Positions 51,837-62,064 of a stretch of 64,000 nucleotides of DNA are shown here, piece after piece (position 1 is the stretch's first letter; each line of letters starts with the position of its first letter). The DNA is from Ilyomonas sp963790435 (GTDB lineage: Bacteria > Bacteroidota > Bacteroidia > Chitinophagales > Chitinophagaceae). The position numbers were made by a program, and so were the translations under genes. A model generated the notes under the pieces. The model was not told where the DNA came from and did no database searches. It saw only the letters and a program-made list of their open reading frames with translations. Location of the stretch: assembly GCA_963790435.1 (NCBI GenBank), contig CAWBOI010000002.1:248001-312000 (forward strand), read 5' to 3'.

Positions 51837-54800
51837 TTATTTTTTGAATTTGAAATTAGCGTTGATACCAAATGTTCTTGTGGAAGGAAGACTTGTACCT
51901 TCAATACCTGCATAATTGACACTGGCATTAAAGCCGGCTTCGGGGTCAATGTTATCGCTGTGCTTCATTAGCGTAAGAAGGTTGCGGGCAACCAGCGAAA
52001 GATCAACTGAACTAAACACGGGAATATGGGCAAACAATTTTTCTCCGAGTGTGTATCCTACTGTAATCTGGCGCAGCTTTATAAAATCGCCATTCAATAC
52101 ATTTAGTTTAGAAACACCGGCTATTCTTTGATAATAACTCTCTGCGTCTGCTGCTTTTGTGTTAGCGGTTCCATCGGCCAATACACCAGTTGTAATTCCG
52201 CCCTCTCTTCCGGCAAGCGTCAGTTGGTTTAATCCTCTGTAAATGCTGTAATAACTAGTGGCCGACAAAATCTTATTGCCATAGTTATAATCAATTAAAA
52301 ACGAGAGGTTGAAGTTGCCAAAACTAAAGTCGTTTCTTACACCGCCGTAAAAGGTTGGCAGTACGCTTCCGTATGGTTTTAAATCGCCAACTACCGGCAG
52401 GCCGCTGGCATCTACCACCGCTTGTCCTTTGGAATTGTACGTATAATCATGCGCCAAAATTTGCGGACCCGACATGCCAACAACAAAAGCTGTGTTTGCA
52501 TTCAACGGACGGTAAGTTCCTAAATTTACGTTGTTGTTAAACGCATCCGTTTTTAAAATTTTGTTGTTTACGCTGGTGGAATTTACGGTGATATTCCAGT
52601 TAAAGTATTTTGCCTTTACCGGATTGCCCGTTACCTGCACTTCCAACCCTTTGTTTTGTGTAGAACCGTTACCTATCACAGAACTGGTATAGCCTGAGGC
52701 AGAACTTAAACTGGCATTCATAATTTCCTTCGTTGTTTTGCGGTCATAGTAAGCTACATCCAGCCCCAAACGATTGTTGAAGAATTTCAATTCAGCACCC
52801 ACTTCTACTTCGGTTAAAGTAAAAGGCTTTAAAAACAAATTGGGAAGATTGGAACTAAAGTTACCGGTTGGAACACCATTGATTGAATTTCCTACACCGT
52901 AGTAAACCGCAGTCCCATAAGGGTCATTGCTTTCTCCACTGGTTTGTGCATAAGCCACGCGGAGTTTGCCATAATTCAACTTTGTGCTATGCAACAATTC
53001 GGAGAATACAAACCCGGCAGAAACTGAAGGCGTAAAGATGGAGTTGTTGTTAATTGGCAATGTTGAATACGCATCATAGCGGCCTGTGGTGCTTACCGTT
53101 AAATAATTCTTGTAAGTGAAGTCAACCGAATAAAAAGCGGAGTGAACTTCTTTTAAGTTATAGCCATAGCTTCTGTTAAAGCTAACCACATTGCTTGGTG
53201 TGTACAAGCCGGGTATTACAAAAGGTCCACCTCCAATTCCAATGCTTTCAAAAGTGTTTCGTCTTATATTGGCACCCAGTGTGGCACTAATATTCAAATC
53301 CTTAAGCAGATTGTGATTGATACCAATCAAGCCGTCAAAGTTTAACTCTGATGTTTGCGCCGTAGAAAGGCCGATGCCACCCGACTGATTGGCTGAATTG
53401 AAGCTATAGGCAGTTCCGGAAGGAGTAACACTTAAATACCGGTCGTTTTGAATGTCATAACCCATGCGTCCCAATACATACAACCAATCGGTAAAATTGT
53501 ACTTGGCCGAAACGGCGGATATAAGCCGATGACGACTCGTATTATTAATCCATTTGTTTACTACAAACCAAGGGTTGGTTACATAAGGATCATCACTAAA
53601 AACAATTTCATTTCCGCTCGAATCATAACCAGGTTTCAAAATGTTTTCATTGATATTATTGGCTAAAAAGAAACCATTGTTTGGATTACCAGGACCATCA
53701 CTTAAATTAGGCCGGTTTTTATCCTGTTCATCAATGTAATTCGCAAACACTGTAACGCTCAACCTGTCCGTAACTTTTTGGTCCATGTTTAAGCTTACTG
53801 TTCTGCGGGTAATGCCACTGTTGCGAACAATGGACTGGTTGTCTAAATTTGAAAGTGCCACGCGATAGGTACCTCTGTCGCCACCACCGCTTACAGCAAG
53901 TGTATTGGTAAAGGAGGGGGCGGTACGATAAAAGTTTTCGATATTGTTTTTATATGGAGAATAGGAATACTGCTTGCCATCAAACTGCGTGAACTGGCTG
54001 CCATCTAATTTTCCTCCCCAGCTTAAACGGGCTGTATTCTGCGCATCCGTTGTATTTGCAGGTTTAGCACCATTTTGTCCTTGCCCATATGCATATTGAA
54101 AGTTGGTATTGTCAATCGCTTTGTCCAATTGATAATTGGTATTATAGCTTACGGTGGCTGTACCTTTCTTACCTGTTTTAGTTGTGATTAAAATCACACC
54201 ATTGGAAGCACGTGCGCCGTACAAAGCAGAAGCAGCCTGACCTTTTAGCACCGTCATAGATTCAATATCATCGGGGTTGATATTACCAATACCATCACCC
54301 AGATCCGCCCCGCCCCACTCACCGGCGGAGCCGCGGTTTGAGTTGTCCATCGGCACACCGTTTATCACAAACAAAGGCGAACCGCCTGAGTTCATGCTGG
54401 GCATACCACGCAACAAAATGCGGGCTGTGCCGCCAGGCCCACCGCTGGTGCCATGCACATTTAAACCAGCTACCTGGCCTTCCAATGATAACGCCACATT
54501 GGTTTCGCGGGCTTTGTTAAACTGGTCGCCATTTACAGTGCTCACAGCATAGCCTAAGCGTCTCGATTCTTTTGAAATGCCCAATGCGGTTACCACTACG
54601 TCGGTAAGTCCGCTGCCTTTCGATTGACCCATCAACACCACGATGTTGTTGTCATTATCGCTTACCGAAATGCTTTGGGTAGCGTATCCAACGTACGAAA
54701 CTTCAAGCGTAACATTGGCTGTTGGCAGACCAATGCTGAAGGCACCGTCGGTGCCGGTTGTAGCAACAATATTTCTTCCGGCCACTTTTACCGTTGCATA

Positions 54801-54914
54801 GGGAACGGGGTTATTGGTGGCAGAGTCTCTTATAAAACCCGTAAGCGTTCGGGTTTGCGACATGGCAGCCATGCCTGCCAGCATTAAAAAAAGGGAGAGT
54901 AACAGATGTTTCAT
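51837..54914 (-). CDS. SusC/RagA-family TonB-linked outer-membrane transporter
   Basis: A 1025-residue TonB-dependent transporter with signal peptide, N-terminal carboxypeptidase-D-like domain (TLTGFIRDSATNNPVPYATVKV, VEVSYVGYATQ), plug domain (VVVTALGISKESRRLGYAVSTV, ILLRGMPSMNSGG, VLKGQAASALYGARASNGVILITTK) and beta-barrel ending in a C-terminal aromatic-type strand (TFGINANFKFKK). It works with the SusD-like protein of the next gene to import a polymer fragment. Full length. Confidence 0.94.
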   Translation of the reverse strand: MKHLLLSLFLMLAGMAAMSQTRTLTGFIRDSATNNPVPYATVKVAGRNIVATTGTDGAFSIGLPTANVTLEVSYVGYATQSISVSDNDNNIVVLMGQSKGSGLTDVVVTALGISKESRRLGYAVSTVNGDQFNKARETNVALSLEGQVAGLNVHGTSGGPGGTARILLRGMPSMNSGGSPLFVINGVPMDNSNRGSAGEWGGADLGDGIGNINPDDIESMTVLKGQAASALYGARASNGVILITTKTGKKGTATVSYNTNYQLDKAIDNTNFQYAYGQGQNGAKPANTTDAQNTARLSWGGKLDGSQFTQFDGKQYSYSPYKNNIENFYRTAPSFTNTLAVSGGGDRGTYRVALSNLDNQSIVRNSGITRRTVSLNMDQKVTDRLSVTVFANYIDEQDKNRPNLSDGPGNPNNGFFLANNINENILKPGYDSSGNEIVFSDDPYVTNPWFVVNKWINNTSRHRLISAVSAKYNFTDWLYVLGRMGYDIQNDRYLSVTPSGTAYSFNSANQSGGIGLSTAQTSELNFDGLIGINHNLLKDLNISATLGANIRRNTFESIGIGGGPFVIPGLYTPSNVVSFNRSYGYNLKEVHSAFYSVDFTYKNYLTVSTTGRYDAYSTLPINNNSIFTPSVSAGFVFSELLHSTKLNYGKLRVAYAQTSGESNDPYGTAVYYGVGNSINGVPTGNFSSNLPNLFLKPFTLTEVEVGAELKFFNNRLGLDVAYYDRKTTKEIMNASLSSASGYTSSVIGNGSTQNKGLEVQVTGNPVKAKYFNWNITVNSTSVNNKILKTDAFNNNVNLGTYRPLNANTAFVVGMSGPQILAHDYTYNSKGQAVVDASGLPVVGDLKPYGSVLPTFYGGVRNDFSFGNFNLSFLIDYNYGNKILSATSYYSIYRGLNQLTLAGREGGITTGVLADGTANTKAADAESYYQRIAGVSKLNVLNGDFIKLRQITVGYTLGEKLFAHIPVFSSVDLSLVARNLLTLMKHSDNIDPEAGFNASVNYAGIEGTSLPSTRTFGINANFKFKK

Positions 54915-55260
54915 GTTAGTCGGATTTGTGTTTATAAACAGTTACCAAACTGCACGGGTGACAGAGGGTCATCTCTGCCGCCAGCAGTTAATCAGTTCTC
55001 ATTCTTAAGGCAAGAAATCGGTGTAAAAACAAAGGTCGAAAACCAGTCAGTATTTTTAAATCTGTTACGCCGAAATTTTTTCAATAACCGGCTATAGATT
55101 TTTTCAGCAAATGATAATGCAATAATAACAACAGAAAGATAAAAAACGCTGCTTTCATTTTTAATGGAAAAGGGGAAAATTTTAACCTGTGAAAAAATAT
55201 GAACATCTTTGTTTTTATTAAAACATCACTATTAAGATCAACAAAAAATTCCAAACGGTA
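54915..55260. other. Intergenic regulatory region between susC and araC-type genes
   Basis: The two divergent genes share 346 bp. It contains a GTAAAAACAAA motif copy (55023-55033), a G/C-rich stretch in the susC leader (about 54955-54990, cgggtgacagagggtcatctc) and A/T runs before the regulator. No clear palindromic AraC site could be fixed. The susC leader seems about 100 bases long, unlike the very short leaders seen for housekeeping genes here. Confidence 0.4.
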
Positions 55261-56145
55261 ATGAGAGCCCAGTACATTAAAATATACAATGAAGCGCAGC
55301 AACAGATTGTGGTGGAAGAAAAAAGTGAACCTTATTACAACGCTTTGTTTCATTACCATCCTGAGTTTGAACTTACTTATATAAAAGAAGGCTTTGGGCG
55401 GCGCATTGTTGCCGATAAAATTGATTCGTTTTATGCAGGCGACCTTGTGTTTTTAGGTCCCGACCTTCCGCATGCCTGGCAGAATGATGACATCTTTCAC
55501 AAAGGCTTCTCCAACTTCCGTTCAAAGTCGTTTGTCATTCATTTTAAAAAAGAAATTTTTTCAGATGAAATGTTGCAATTGCATGAAAGCAGCAAGCTAA
55601 ACGAGCTGTTTGCACGCTCGGTACGAGGATTAAAAATTGTTGGCAAAACAGGAGAAGTAATTACTGAAAAAATGTGCAGCCTCAACCAGAGAAAAGGATT
55701 GGAACGCATCATCGGCTTGTTGGATATTTTAAACATCATTGCCGTTTCAAAAGAAACCGAATACATTTCTTACAAAGGATATTCGGGTATGTTGGCGCAT
55801 AATAAAGTTGACCGGCTGGCGGAAGTTTATAACTATGTATCCGAAAATTTTAACAAGGACATTTCTTTAAATGACGTTGCCCGGATGGCCAGTTTAACGC
55901 CTCCCGCATTTTGCCGTTTATTTAAAAAAAGAACCAACAGGCATTTTGTTTCTTACTTAAATGATGTGCGCACTTCAAAGGCTTGCAAGCAGTTGCTGGA
56001 AACCGATTTGAACATTTCTGAAATTGCTTTTGGGTGTGGCTACAAAACGGTTTCTAACTTCAATAAAATTTTTAAGAAGAACATTGGCGTTGCGCCAAAA
56101 GCTTACCGCGAAAAAGCGGCCAGTCATTTTTCGCGTACCATCTAA
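55261..56145 (+). CDS. AraC-family transcription regulator
   Basis: A 294-residue regulator with an N-terminal cupin (residues 20-110: HYHPEFELTYIKEGFGRRIV, LVFLGPDLPHAWQND) and a C-terminal double helix-turn-helix (residues 185-290: VSENFNKDISLNDVARMASLTPPAFCRLFKKRTNRHFVSYL and LNISEIAFGCGYKTVSNFNKIFKKNIGVAPKAYR). It is divergent from susC and upstream of the GH29 gene, so it is the probable activator of this cluster; the sugar it senses is unknown. Confidence 0.92.
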   Translation: MRAQYIKIYNEAQQQIVVEEKSEPYYNALFHYHPEFELTYIKEGFGRRIVADKIDSFYAGDLVFLGPDLPHAWQNDDIFHKGFSNFRSKSFVIHFKKEIFSDEMLQLHESSKLNELFARSVRGLKIVGKTGEVITEKMCSLNQRKGLERIIGLLDILNIIAVSKETEYISYKGYSGMLAHNKVDRLAEVYNYVSENFNKDISLNDVARMASLTPPAFCRLFKKRTNRHFVSYLNDVRTSKACKQLLETDLNISEIAFGCGYKTVSNFNKIFKKNIGVAPKAYREKAASHFSRTI

Positions 56146-56247
56146 CACAATCTCAGGCAAACGCTTTTGATGATTGCTTTTTTAAATTTACCAATTGTTG
56201 CTGCAACACTGAGGTAACTGCTTTATTTTGTTTTCTCAACGGTTTTT

Positions 56248-57714
56248 ATGATAAAAACAATCGCACAACGAGTTCTGTTTTTTGCACTTTTGGTTTTGCC
56301 CATTTTTTATGTTGCGCAGGCGCAGCAACACAACACCAGCAACAGCTATGTTTGGCCAAAAGATACAGCCGTTTTACAAAAGCTTCATCAATGGCAGGAA
56401 CATAAGTTTGGCTTATTGATGCATTGGGGAACATACAGTCAATGGGGCATTGTGGAAAGCTGGAGCATTTGCCCTGAAGATGAAGGTTGGTGCGAGCGCA
56501 AAGGCAAATACAGCCCTGATTATTTTACTTATAAAAAAGCATACGAGAACCTGCAAACCACATTCAATCCAACTCAGTTTAACCCAGATAAATGGGCAGA
56601 GGCAGCTAAAAATGCAGGCATGAAATACGTGGTGTTTACCACCAAGCACCACGACGGCTTTTGCATGTTTGATACAAAAGAAACCGATTATAAAATCACC
56701 TCTTCCAAAACACCTTTTTCAAGAAATCCAAAAGCGAATATTGCTAAAGAAGTATTCAATGCTTTTAGAAAGGATGGCTTTATGATTGGCGCTTATTTTT
56801 CAAAGCCCGACTGGCACAGCCCTTATTTTTGGTGGCCTTATTTTCCGCCAAAAGATAGAAATGTAAATTACGAAATCAGCAAGCATCCCGAACGCTGGGA
56901 TAGTTTTAAATTGTTTACTTATAACCAGATTAAGGAGCTGATGACGGGCTATGGCAGCATTGATATTTTGTGGCTCGATGGCGGTTGGGTGCGCCCGCTT
57001 TCTTCAGTAGATGCATCGGTAGATTGGCAGCGTGGCATCAGGCAAAACCAGGATGTTGATATGAATAAAATTGTTGCCATGGCACGTTCTTATCAGCCCG
57101 GATTGCTGGCAGTTGACCGAACCGTTTCGGGCGAAAATGAAAACTATGTAACGCCCGAACAAACCGTTCCTGACAAGCCATTGGATCATCCCTGGGAATC
57201 GTGCATTACGATGGGAAATTCGTGGAGCTATGTGCCGAACGATCATTATAAAACAACAAATTCGTTAATTCAACTGCTGATAAAAATTGTTTCGCGTGGT
57301 GGCAACTTATTGTTGAACATTGGTCCTTCACCGGAAGGTGATTTTGCTGATACAGCTTACCAACGTTTAGAACGGATCGGTGACTGGATGAAGGTCCATA
57401 GCAAGGGCATTTACAACACCATTCCGTTGGCGCCTTACGAAGAGAACAATGTGGTGTATCTGCAATCAGATAATGGCAAAACGGAATTCATTTATGTTTT
57501 GGCAGATAAAAACAATGAAGATGTAATATTGCCTCCAACCGTTCAATTAAACAAGTATATCATTGAAAAAGGAAGCCAAATAAAATTGGTTGATGCGCCT
57601 TCTCAAAAGATAACCTGGAAAGAGAACGGCGATGGCACTATCATAGAAATTCCAAAAAAGCTGCAAAACCAAACCGTTGGCAAATACGCTGTTTGTTTTG
57701 AGGTAACAAAGTAA
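56248..57714 (+). CDS. Alpha-L-fucosidase, GH29
   Basis: A 488-residue secreted glycosidase. Signal peptide VLFFALLVLPIFYVAQAQ; the barrel has KFGLLMHWGTYSQWG, AGMKYVVFTTKHHDGFCMFD, the nucleophile Asp in IDILWLDGGWV (near residue 248) and RGGNLLLNIGPSPEGDF. Known GH29 enzymes release alpha-linked fucose with retention. With the GH2 enzyme it suggests a target glycan that carries fucose and beta-mannose or glucosamine, but this is inference. Confidence 0.93.
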   Translation: MIKTIAQRVLFFALLVLPIFYVAQAQQHNTSNSYVWPKDTAVLQKLHQWQEHKFGLLMHWGTYSQWGIVESWSICPEDEGWCERKGKYSPDYFTYKKAYENLQTTFNPTQFNPDKWAEAAKNAGMKYVVFTTKHHDGFCMFDTKETDYKITSSKTPFSRNPKANIAKEVFNAFRKDGFMIGAYFSKPDWHSPYFWWPYFPPKDRNVNYEISKHPERWDSFKLFTYNQIKELMTGYGSIDILWLDGGWVRPLSSVDASVDWQRGIRQNQDVDMNKIVAMARSYQPGLLAVDRTVSGENENYVTPEQTVPDKPLDHPWESCITMGNSWSYVPNDHYKTTNSLIQLLIKIVSRGGNLLLNIGPSPEGDFADTAYQRLERIGDWMKVHSKGIYNTIPLAPYEENNVVYLQSDNGKTEFIYVLADKNNEDVILPPTVQLNKYIIEKGSQIKLVDAPSQKITWKENGDGTIIEIPKKLQNQTVGKYAVCFEVTK

Positions 57715-57716
57715 AG

Positions 57717-58229
57717 ATGACTGATCATTTTTCAATAAAAACAAACCGGCTTTTGATAGAGCCGTTGAAAATAAAAGATGATGATTTTATTTTAAAATTG
57801 GTAAATACAGAAGGCTGGCTGCAGTTTATTGGAGACCGTAATATTAGTTCTGTTGCTGAAGCCGGCACTTACATTCAAACCATTTTAGAAAACGGAAATA
57901 TTTTTTATTGGATAGTGAAATTGAAAGAAGATGAAATAAAGATTGGCATTGTAACCTTCATTAAAAGAGAGTATTTACCACATCCCGATTTAGGTTTTGC
58001 TTTCCTGCCGCAATTTGGTAACAAGGGATATGCTTACGAAGCGGCAAGTGCCGTTTTGCAACAATTAGTGCAAAAACAAAACATGGGACACATTCTTGCT
58101 ACCACACTTCCACATAACCTCAAATCAATTCACTTGCTGGAAAAAATAGGATTCCAGTTTGAAGAAGAAATGGAAATTGAAAAAGTAAAAATTCTTGTGT
58201 ATAGAGCTTTTGTGAGTGCCTCAGTTTGA
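57717..58229 (+). CDS. GNAT-family N-acetyltransferase
   Basis: A 170-residue acetyltransferase of the RimJ/RimL type: TNRLLIEPLKIKDDDFILKL at the N-terminus, the acetyl-CoA loop LPQFGNKGYAYEAASAVLQQ and the C-terminal NLKSIHLLEKIGFQFEE. It starts 2 bp after the GH29 stop and is probably translated with it. Substrate unknown; a link with glycan use is not evident. Confidence 0.88.
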   Translation: MTDHFSIKTNRLLIEPLKIKDDDFILKLVNTEGWLQFIGDRNISSVAEAGTYIQTILENGNIFYWIVKLKEDEIKIGIVTFIKREYLPHPDLGFAFLPQFGNKGYAYEAASAVLQQLVQKQNMGHILATTLPHNLKSIHLLEKIGFQFEEEMEIEKVKILVYRAFVSASV

Positions 58230-58243
58230 AGATTAAGCCTATG

Positions 58244-58460
58244 CGTCATTCCGCAATTGCCCTCAACACAATGCTGCACCTTTACGCTTTTATGAGGGCT
58301 TTGTGCGGAATCTGCTCTCACAATTATAAACTTGTTACAATCTTGTAAACGTCATTCTTTCATTGCAACATCTTCATTATTCAAACATCAGATTCCGCAC
58401 AAAGCCGCCTGCAACAGCGATTATAGTGCAAAATCAAACGGCGGCAATTGCGGAATGACG
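58244..58460. repeat. Nested inverted-repeat element (MITE-like)
   Basis: Outer arms: CGTCATTCCGCAATTGCC (58244-58261) and its perfect complement (58443-58460). Inner arms: GGCTTTGTGCGGAATCTG (58297-58314) and its perfect complement (58389-58406). All four arms share ATTCCGCA in alternating direction, so each half can also fold on itself. The 217-bp unit fills the gap between the GNAT and GH2 genes (58230-58492) and has no open frame. Confidence 0.75.
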
Positions 58461-58492
58461 GAATGATGCTGCAACAAACTATACACATTTAT

Positions 58493-61124
58493 CTACTTCT
58501 CAACCGCAACCTCTTTCCTCTCCACATTCCAACCTTCCACTTCCACTGATACATTGCTGTTAGCAGAAGACTTATATTCAATCGTTACCGTTTTGCTTTC
58601 ACCCGGTAAAACCGACACATAATTGTCGCTAAAAAAGGTGGGCAGTATTCTTTGTTTTGTGGTTGCATCAATTAGGGAAATGCGGTTGAAAAATGCAACG
58701 GGTTTACCTGCTGCGTTGGAGAGAGCTACATTTATTTTACCCGAGTTTGTTTTTGCCGCATTTATTGTCAAATCGGTTTTGTCCATCTTCTGCAAGCCGC
58801 TGTAGTTGCCGTTGGCATCGGGCAGCCAGTATAAGTTATCACTTACAATTTGCTTGTTCAGGTTCAACAAACGCAACACTACAAAAGTGCCTTCATCTTT
58901 ACCAGCTTCAGCCAATTCTCTGCGAATGGCAAAGGTTCTTTTCAATGTTGTAGGCCCAATTTCGGTGAAGGTTTGTGTAAGCAATTTTGCAGCCCCTTTC
59001 ATATCGTACAAAAAAATCTGCAGCATCAAATCCCTCTTCGATTCAAATGTGTTGTTGGCAATCATTACCACGCTGTCTGCTGCATTCAGCATCACATGCA
59101 AAGGTTCACCGGCGGCGTGTAAGCCATACAACCCGGCATTCGGATCGAGATAATAATCGTACATCTGTCCGCGCATTGCCGTCCACGGGTTTTGTGTTTT
59201 CCAGATGATAACGCCGGTGTACCAATCCCATGCGTGCGATGTAAAGCCTTCAATCAATGCACGATATTGGTTGTAGTTTACCAACTGTGCTTTGGCTGCA
59301 AATTCCTTAGCCGTAGCAATGCTTCCGTAAGCGGCTACAGAATTATCGTAACCAATGTATTTATGATAATCCCAAATCGAATCAACTGTTGTTCTGCCGT
59401 TGGCAAATTGAGGAGCCCGCATGTTGCTGTCGGGAATGAAACGCTGTAATGAAGTGTAATCACTCAGACCTACCGAGCCTACTTCAGAGTTAAAAGGATA
59501 AGTGCGGTTGGCAAAAAAAGTTTTGGTGTTTTGAATGCCATACGGACCATCGCCATTGCCACCCAAAAAGTTGTACGATAGGCTGTCGGAATTGGAGTAA
59601 TCAGCAAACCATCTTGTGCCATCCAATTGGGGCAGCAACGAATCTTTTACCAAATGAAAAATATCTTCCGGCAACGTAATTTCATTGCCGCCGCACCAGA
59701 TAGCGAGCGATGGATGATTGCGGATTAATTTGATGCCATCCGCAGCAGAAGCTACATACAAAGCATGATCGTCCGGATACTGTCTGCGTGTCCATTGATC
59801 ATCTTTTTTAGCATCGTCTGTCCAGCGGCCATTACAATCACCGGAGCCCCAAAAATCCTGCATTACCAAAAGACCATATTTATCGCAGGCATCATAAAAT
59901 TCAGGACGTTCCAAAATACCACCACCCCACACACGAATGAGGTTTAAGTTCATGGTTTTATGAAACCGGATTTCTGCATCATACCTTTCGTTCGATAAAC
60001 GAAGCATGGCATCAGAAACAATCCAGTTGCCGCCCCGGATAAATATCTTTTGTCCGTTTACTCTTATCTCTCTGCTGCGTGTTGTGTTGTTCCATTCGGC
60101 TTCTATTTGCCTTATACCAAATGTTATGTTTTCACTATCAGAAACGGTTGCGTTGTTGGTAATAAACTGAACTTTGGTTTTGTACAAAGCCTGTTCGCCA
60201 TACGTGTTGGGCCACCATAGTTTGGGATTGTGCAATACATAATTGGGCAGCGAAACAAGGAGCGATGAATGCGCAGGTACAGTAATGTTTTTAGAAACCG
60301 TATCAGGGCCAATGCTGTACAATAGCCTGCCGCTTACCGGAAAATTAATAGCATTTTCTACCTCGGCAGAAAGTTGAATGGTTGCAGGTTGTTGTGCGCC
60401 GGTTGGCATTCGCACACCGGGCACTTCGGTAACAACATGAATGTTTTTTACCCTGATGGATCCTGTTTTTTCGATGAACACTTTATCCCAGATGCCTGTG
60501 TTTCTGTCGCGTACCGGTTGAATCCAATCCCAGCCTGCAACATATTGCTGCGTTATGTTTTTGGCAATGGTTCCATCGCCGCCCTGACCGCCATTTGCGT
60601 TGCCTACAAAATCGGGCGGATGCACAATTACCGCCAGCCTGTTCATGCCCGTTTGCAACAAAGAAGTGATGTTGTAAGTCTGGCTTAGAAACATGCTTTT
60701 GTGCAGCGTTTCGTTCAGTTTGGTTCCGTTGAAATATACATCACAACTATAATTCACGCCCCGCAAATAGAGCCAGAATTGCTCGCCATTGGCTGCGCTT
60801 TGTTCTACAAAATCGTTCACAAACCAATACGTGTATTTGTCTTTCCCGGCATCATAAATATCAGCAATGGCTTTGTTGTTCATGCCATAAAACGGATCAG
60901 GAATTTCTTTATTGGCAAGCATTGTAGTAAGTACCGTGCCTGGCACAACAGCAGGTTGCCAGCCCTGCAAAGTGTTGGATGGAATGGAAAGTTGCTCGCC
61001 GGTTTGTTGCACCGTAGAAGCTTGTTTGCATTGCCAGCCGCTGGTTAGTTCATAAGCGGTTCTGTGCATTTGTTTTTACAACAAAAAAGAGAAAACAGCA
61101 AAGGAGAAAACGATACGTATTCAT
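58493..61124 (-). CDS. GH2-family glycosidase (beta-mannosidase/exo-glucosaminidase-like), signal peptide out of frame
   Basis: The main frame (from 61069, 858 residues) has a GH2 sugar-binding domain (FWLYLRGVNYSCDVYFNGTKLNET), immunoglobulin-like domains and a catalytic barrel with FIRGGNWIVSDAMLR, LIRVWGGGILERPEFYDACDKYGLLVMQDFW, IWCGGNE (acid/base Glu) and FNSEVGSVGL (nucleophile region). It lacks an export signal. The +1-shifted frame just upstream, ATG 61124, encodes MNTYRFLLCCFLFFVV then KTNAQ, a perfect signal peptide. Removing one base near 61060 (an A of CAGAACC) joins them as AQTAYELTSGWQ. Thus a one-base insertion separates signal and enzyme. A 13-mer copy is at 58745. Confidence 0.85.
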
Positions 61125-61348
61125 CACAGAAAGCAAATAATGGTAAAACAAAATTACGATGGCAAAATAAGGAATGATGTGTGATATTGAGAGAAAGAAA
61201 GTACAGACTTCTTTTAGATAATGAAAAGTAATGAAAAGGTGCGGTTTGTTTTGCGCATTTTTTGATGATTCTATGTTGTTGGATCGTGCTTTCGTTCTAG
61301 CATCGTCTCCTAAAAAGGACAATGCGTCAAAATAATATTTCCCCTTTT

Positions 61349-61389
61349 TTGTAAAGTAAACCTTACTTTTGATAAATTAAACTTTACAA
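61349..61389 (+). promoter_or_regulatory. Orphan promoter/operator with inverted repeat
   Basis: TTGTAAAGT (61349-61357) and its complement ACTTTACAA (61381-61389) frame a TACTTTTG -7 box; an ATG follows at once (61391) but opens only a 35-codon frame (MKQSLFLHIIRC at the start) with no likeness to a known protein. It looks like the control region of a gene since lost. Confidence 0.4.
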
Positions 61390-61608
61390 TATGAAACAAA
61401 GTTTGTTTTTACACATTATTCGATGTTTCTTGTTCAGAGTACCATCGTATTTCGATAACATGAGCCATGAATGCTTAACATCTACGTGCAAGTGCTAATG
61501 AGTTTAATCTTTTTCCAAACATTGTCTTTTAATGAAATATGCGAGTATCTCTTATTTGTTCTTAAAGAATAGCTTAAAAGTATCACTATCCAAATCGTCT
61601 TTGCACTC

Positions 61609-62040
61609 ATGATGCAATCATTGTTATTAATGTTCTTTATCAAAAGTCTAAACCGCCGTTGGATGGGAATTGACCAAAGCATACAAGGCATAAAAGTTAT
61701 CGAATTCAGGCTCAACAATCAGCAGGATTTGTTAGCCAGCCTTTTATTGTTCAGCTTCATAAATATGATTATGATACGCTTCGGTAAGAAAGATGCATTT
61801 GCTTTTGAAACCTTAATAGTGCAACAGTTTGGCGGCACAACAAACACAAAGCAGCGTGGCGATTTAGGGCTTGATGGCAAAACAAAAGATGGCTTGCCAA
61901 TACAAGTAAAACGAATGATACATGGTTCATTGAAATTTTATTATAATTTTTTTCAGCCTTCAGGCTTCCATAAAAAATTGCTTTATAAAAATATTTTTGC
62001 CCAAACTGTTGGCTACAATTCTTTTTCTTTTGGCAGATAG
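61609..62040 (+). pseudogene. Decayed C-terminal part of a site-specific DNA methyltransferase
   Basis: SLNRRWMGIDQSIQGIKV matches the end of N4/N6-type DNA methyltransferases, and FAFETLIVQQFGGTTNTKQR then GDLGLDGKTKDGLPIQVKR matches the Mrr/restriction-like tail of related fused proteins. Between them a stretch is readable only in the next frame (QPFIVQLHKYDYDTLR), and after FSFG the frame is lost again. The catalytic N-terminal part is absent. At least two indels show that it is a dead remnant of a modification system. Confidence 0.6.
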
Positions 62041-62064
62041 TCAAAGAAATTCCGTTAAAGAATA

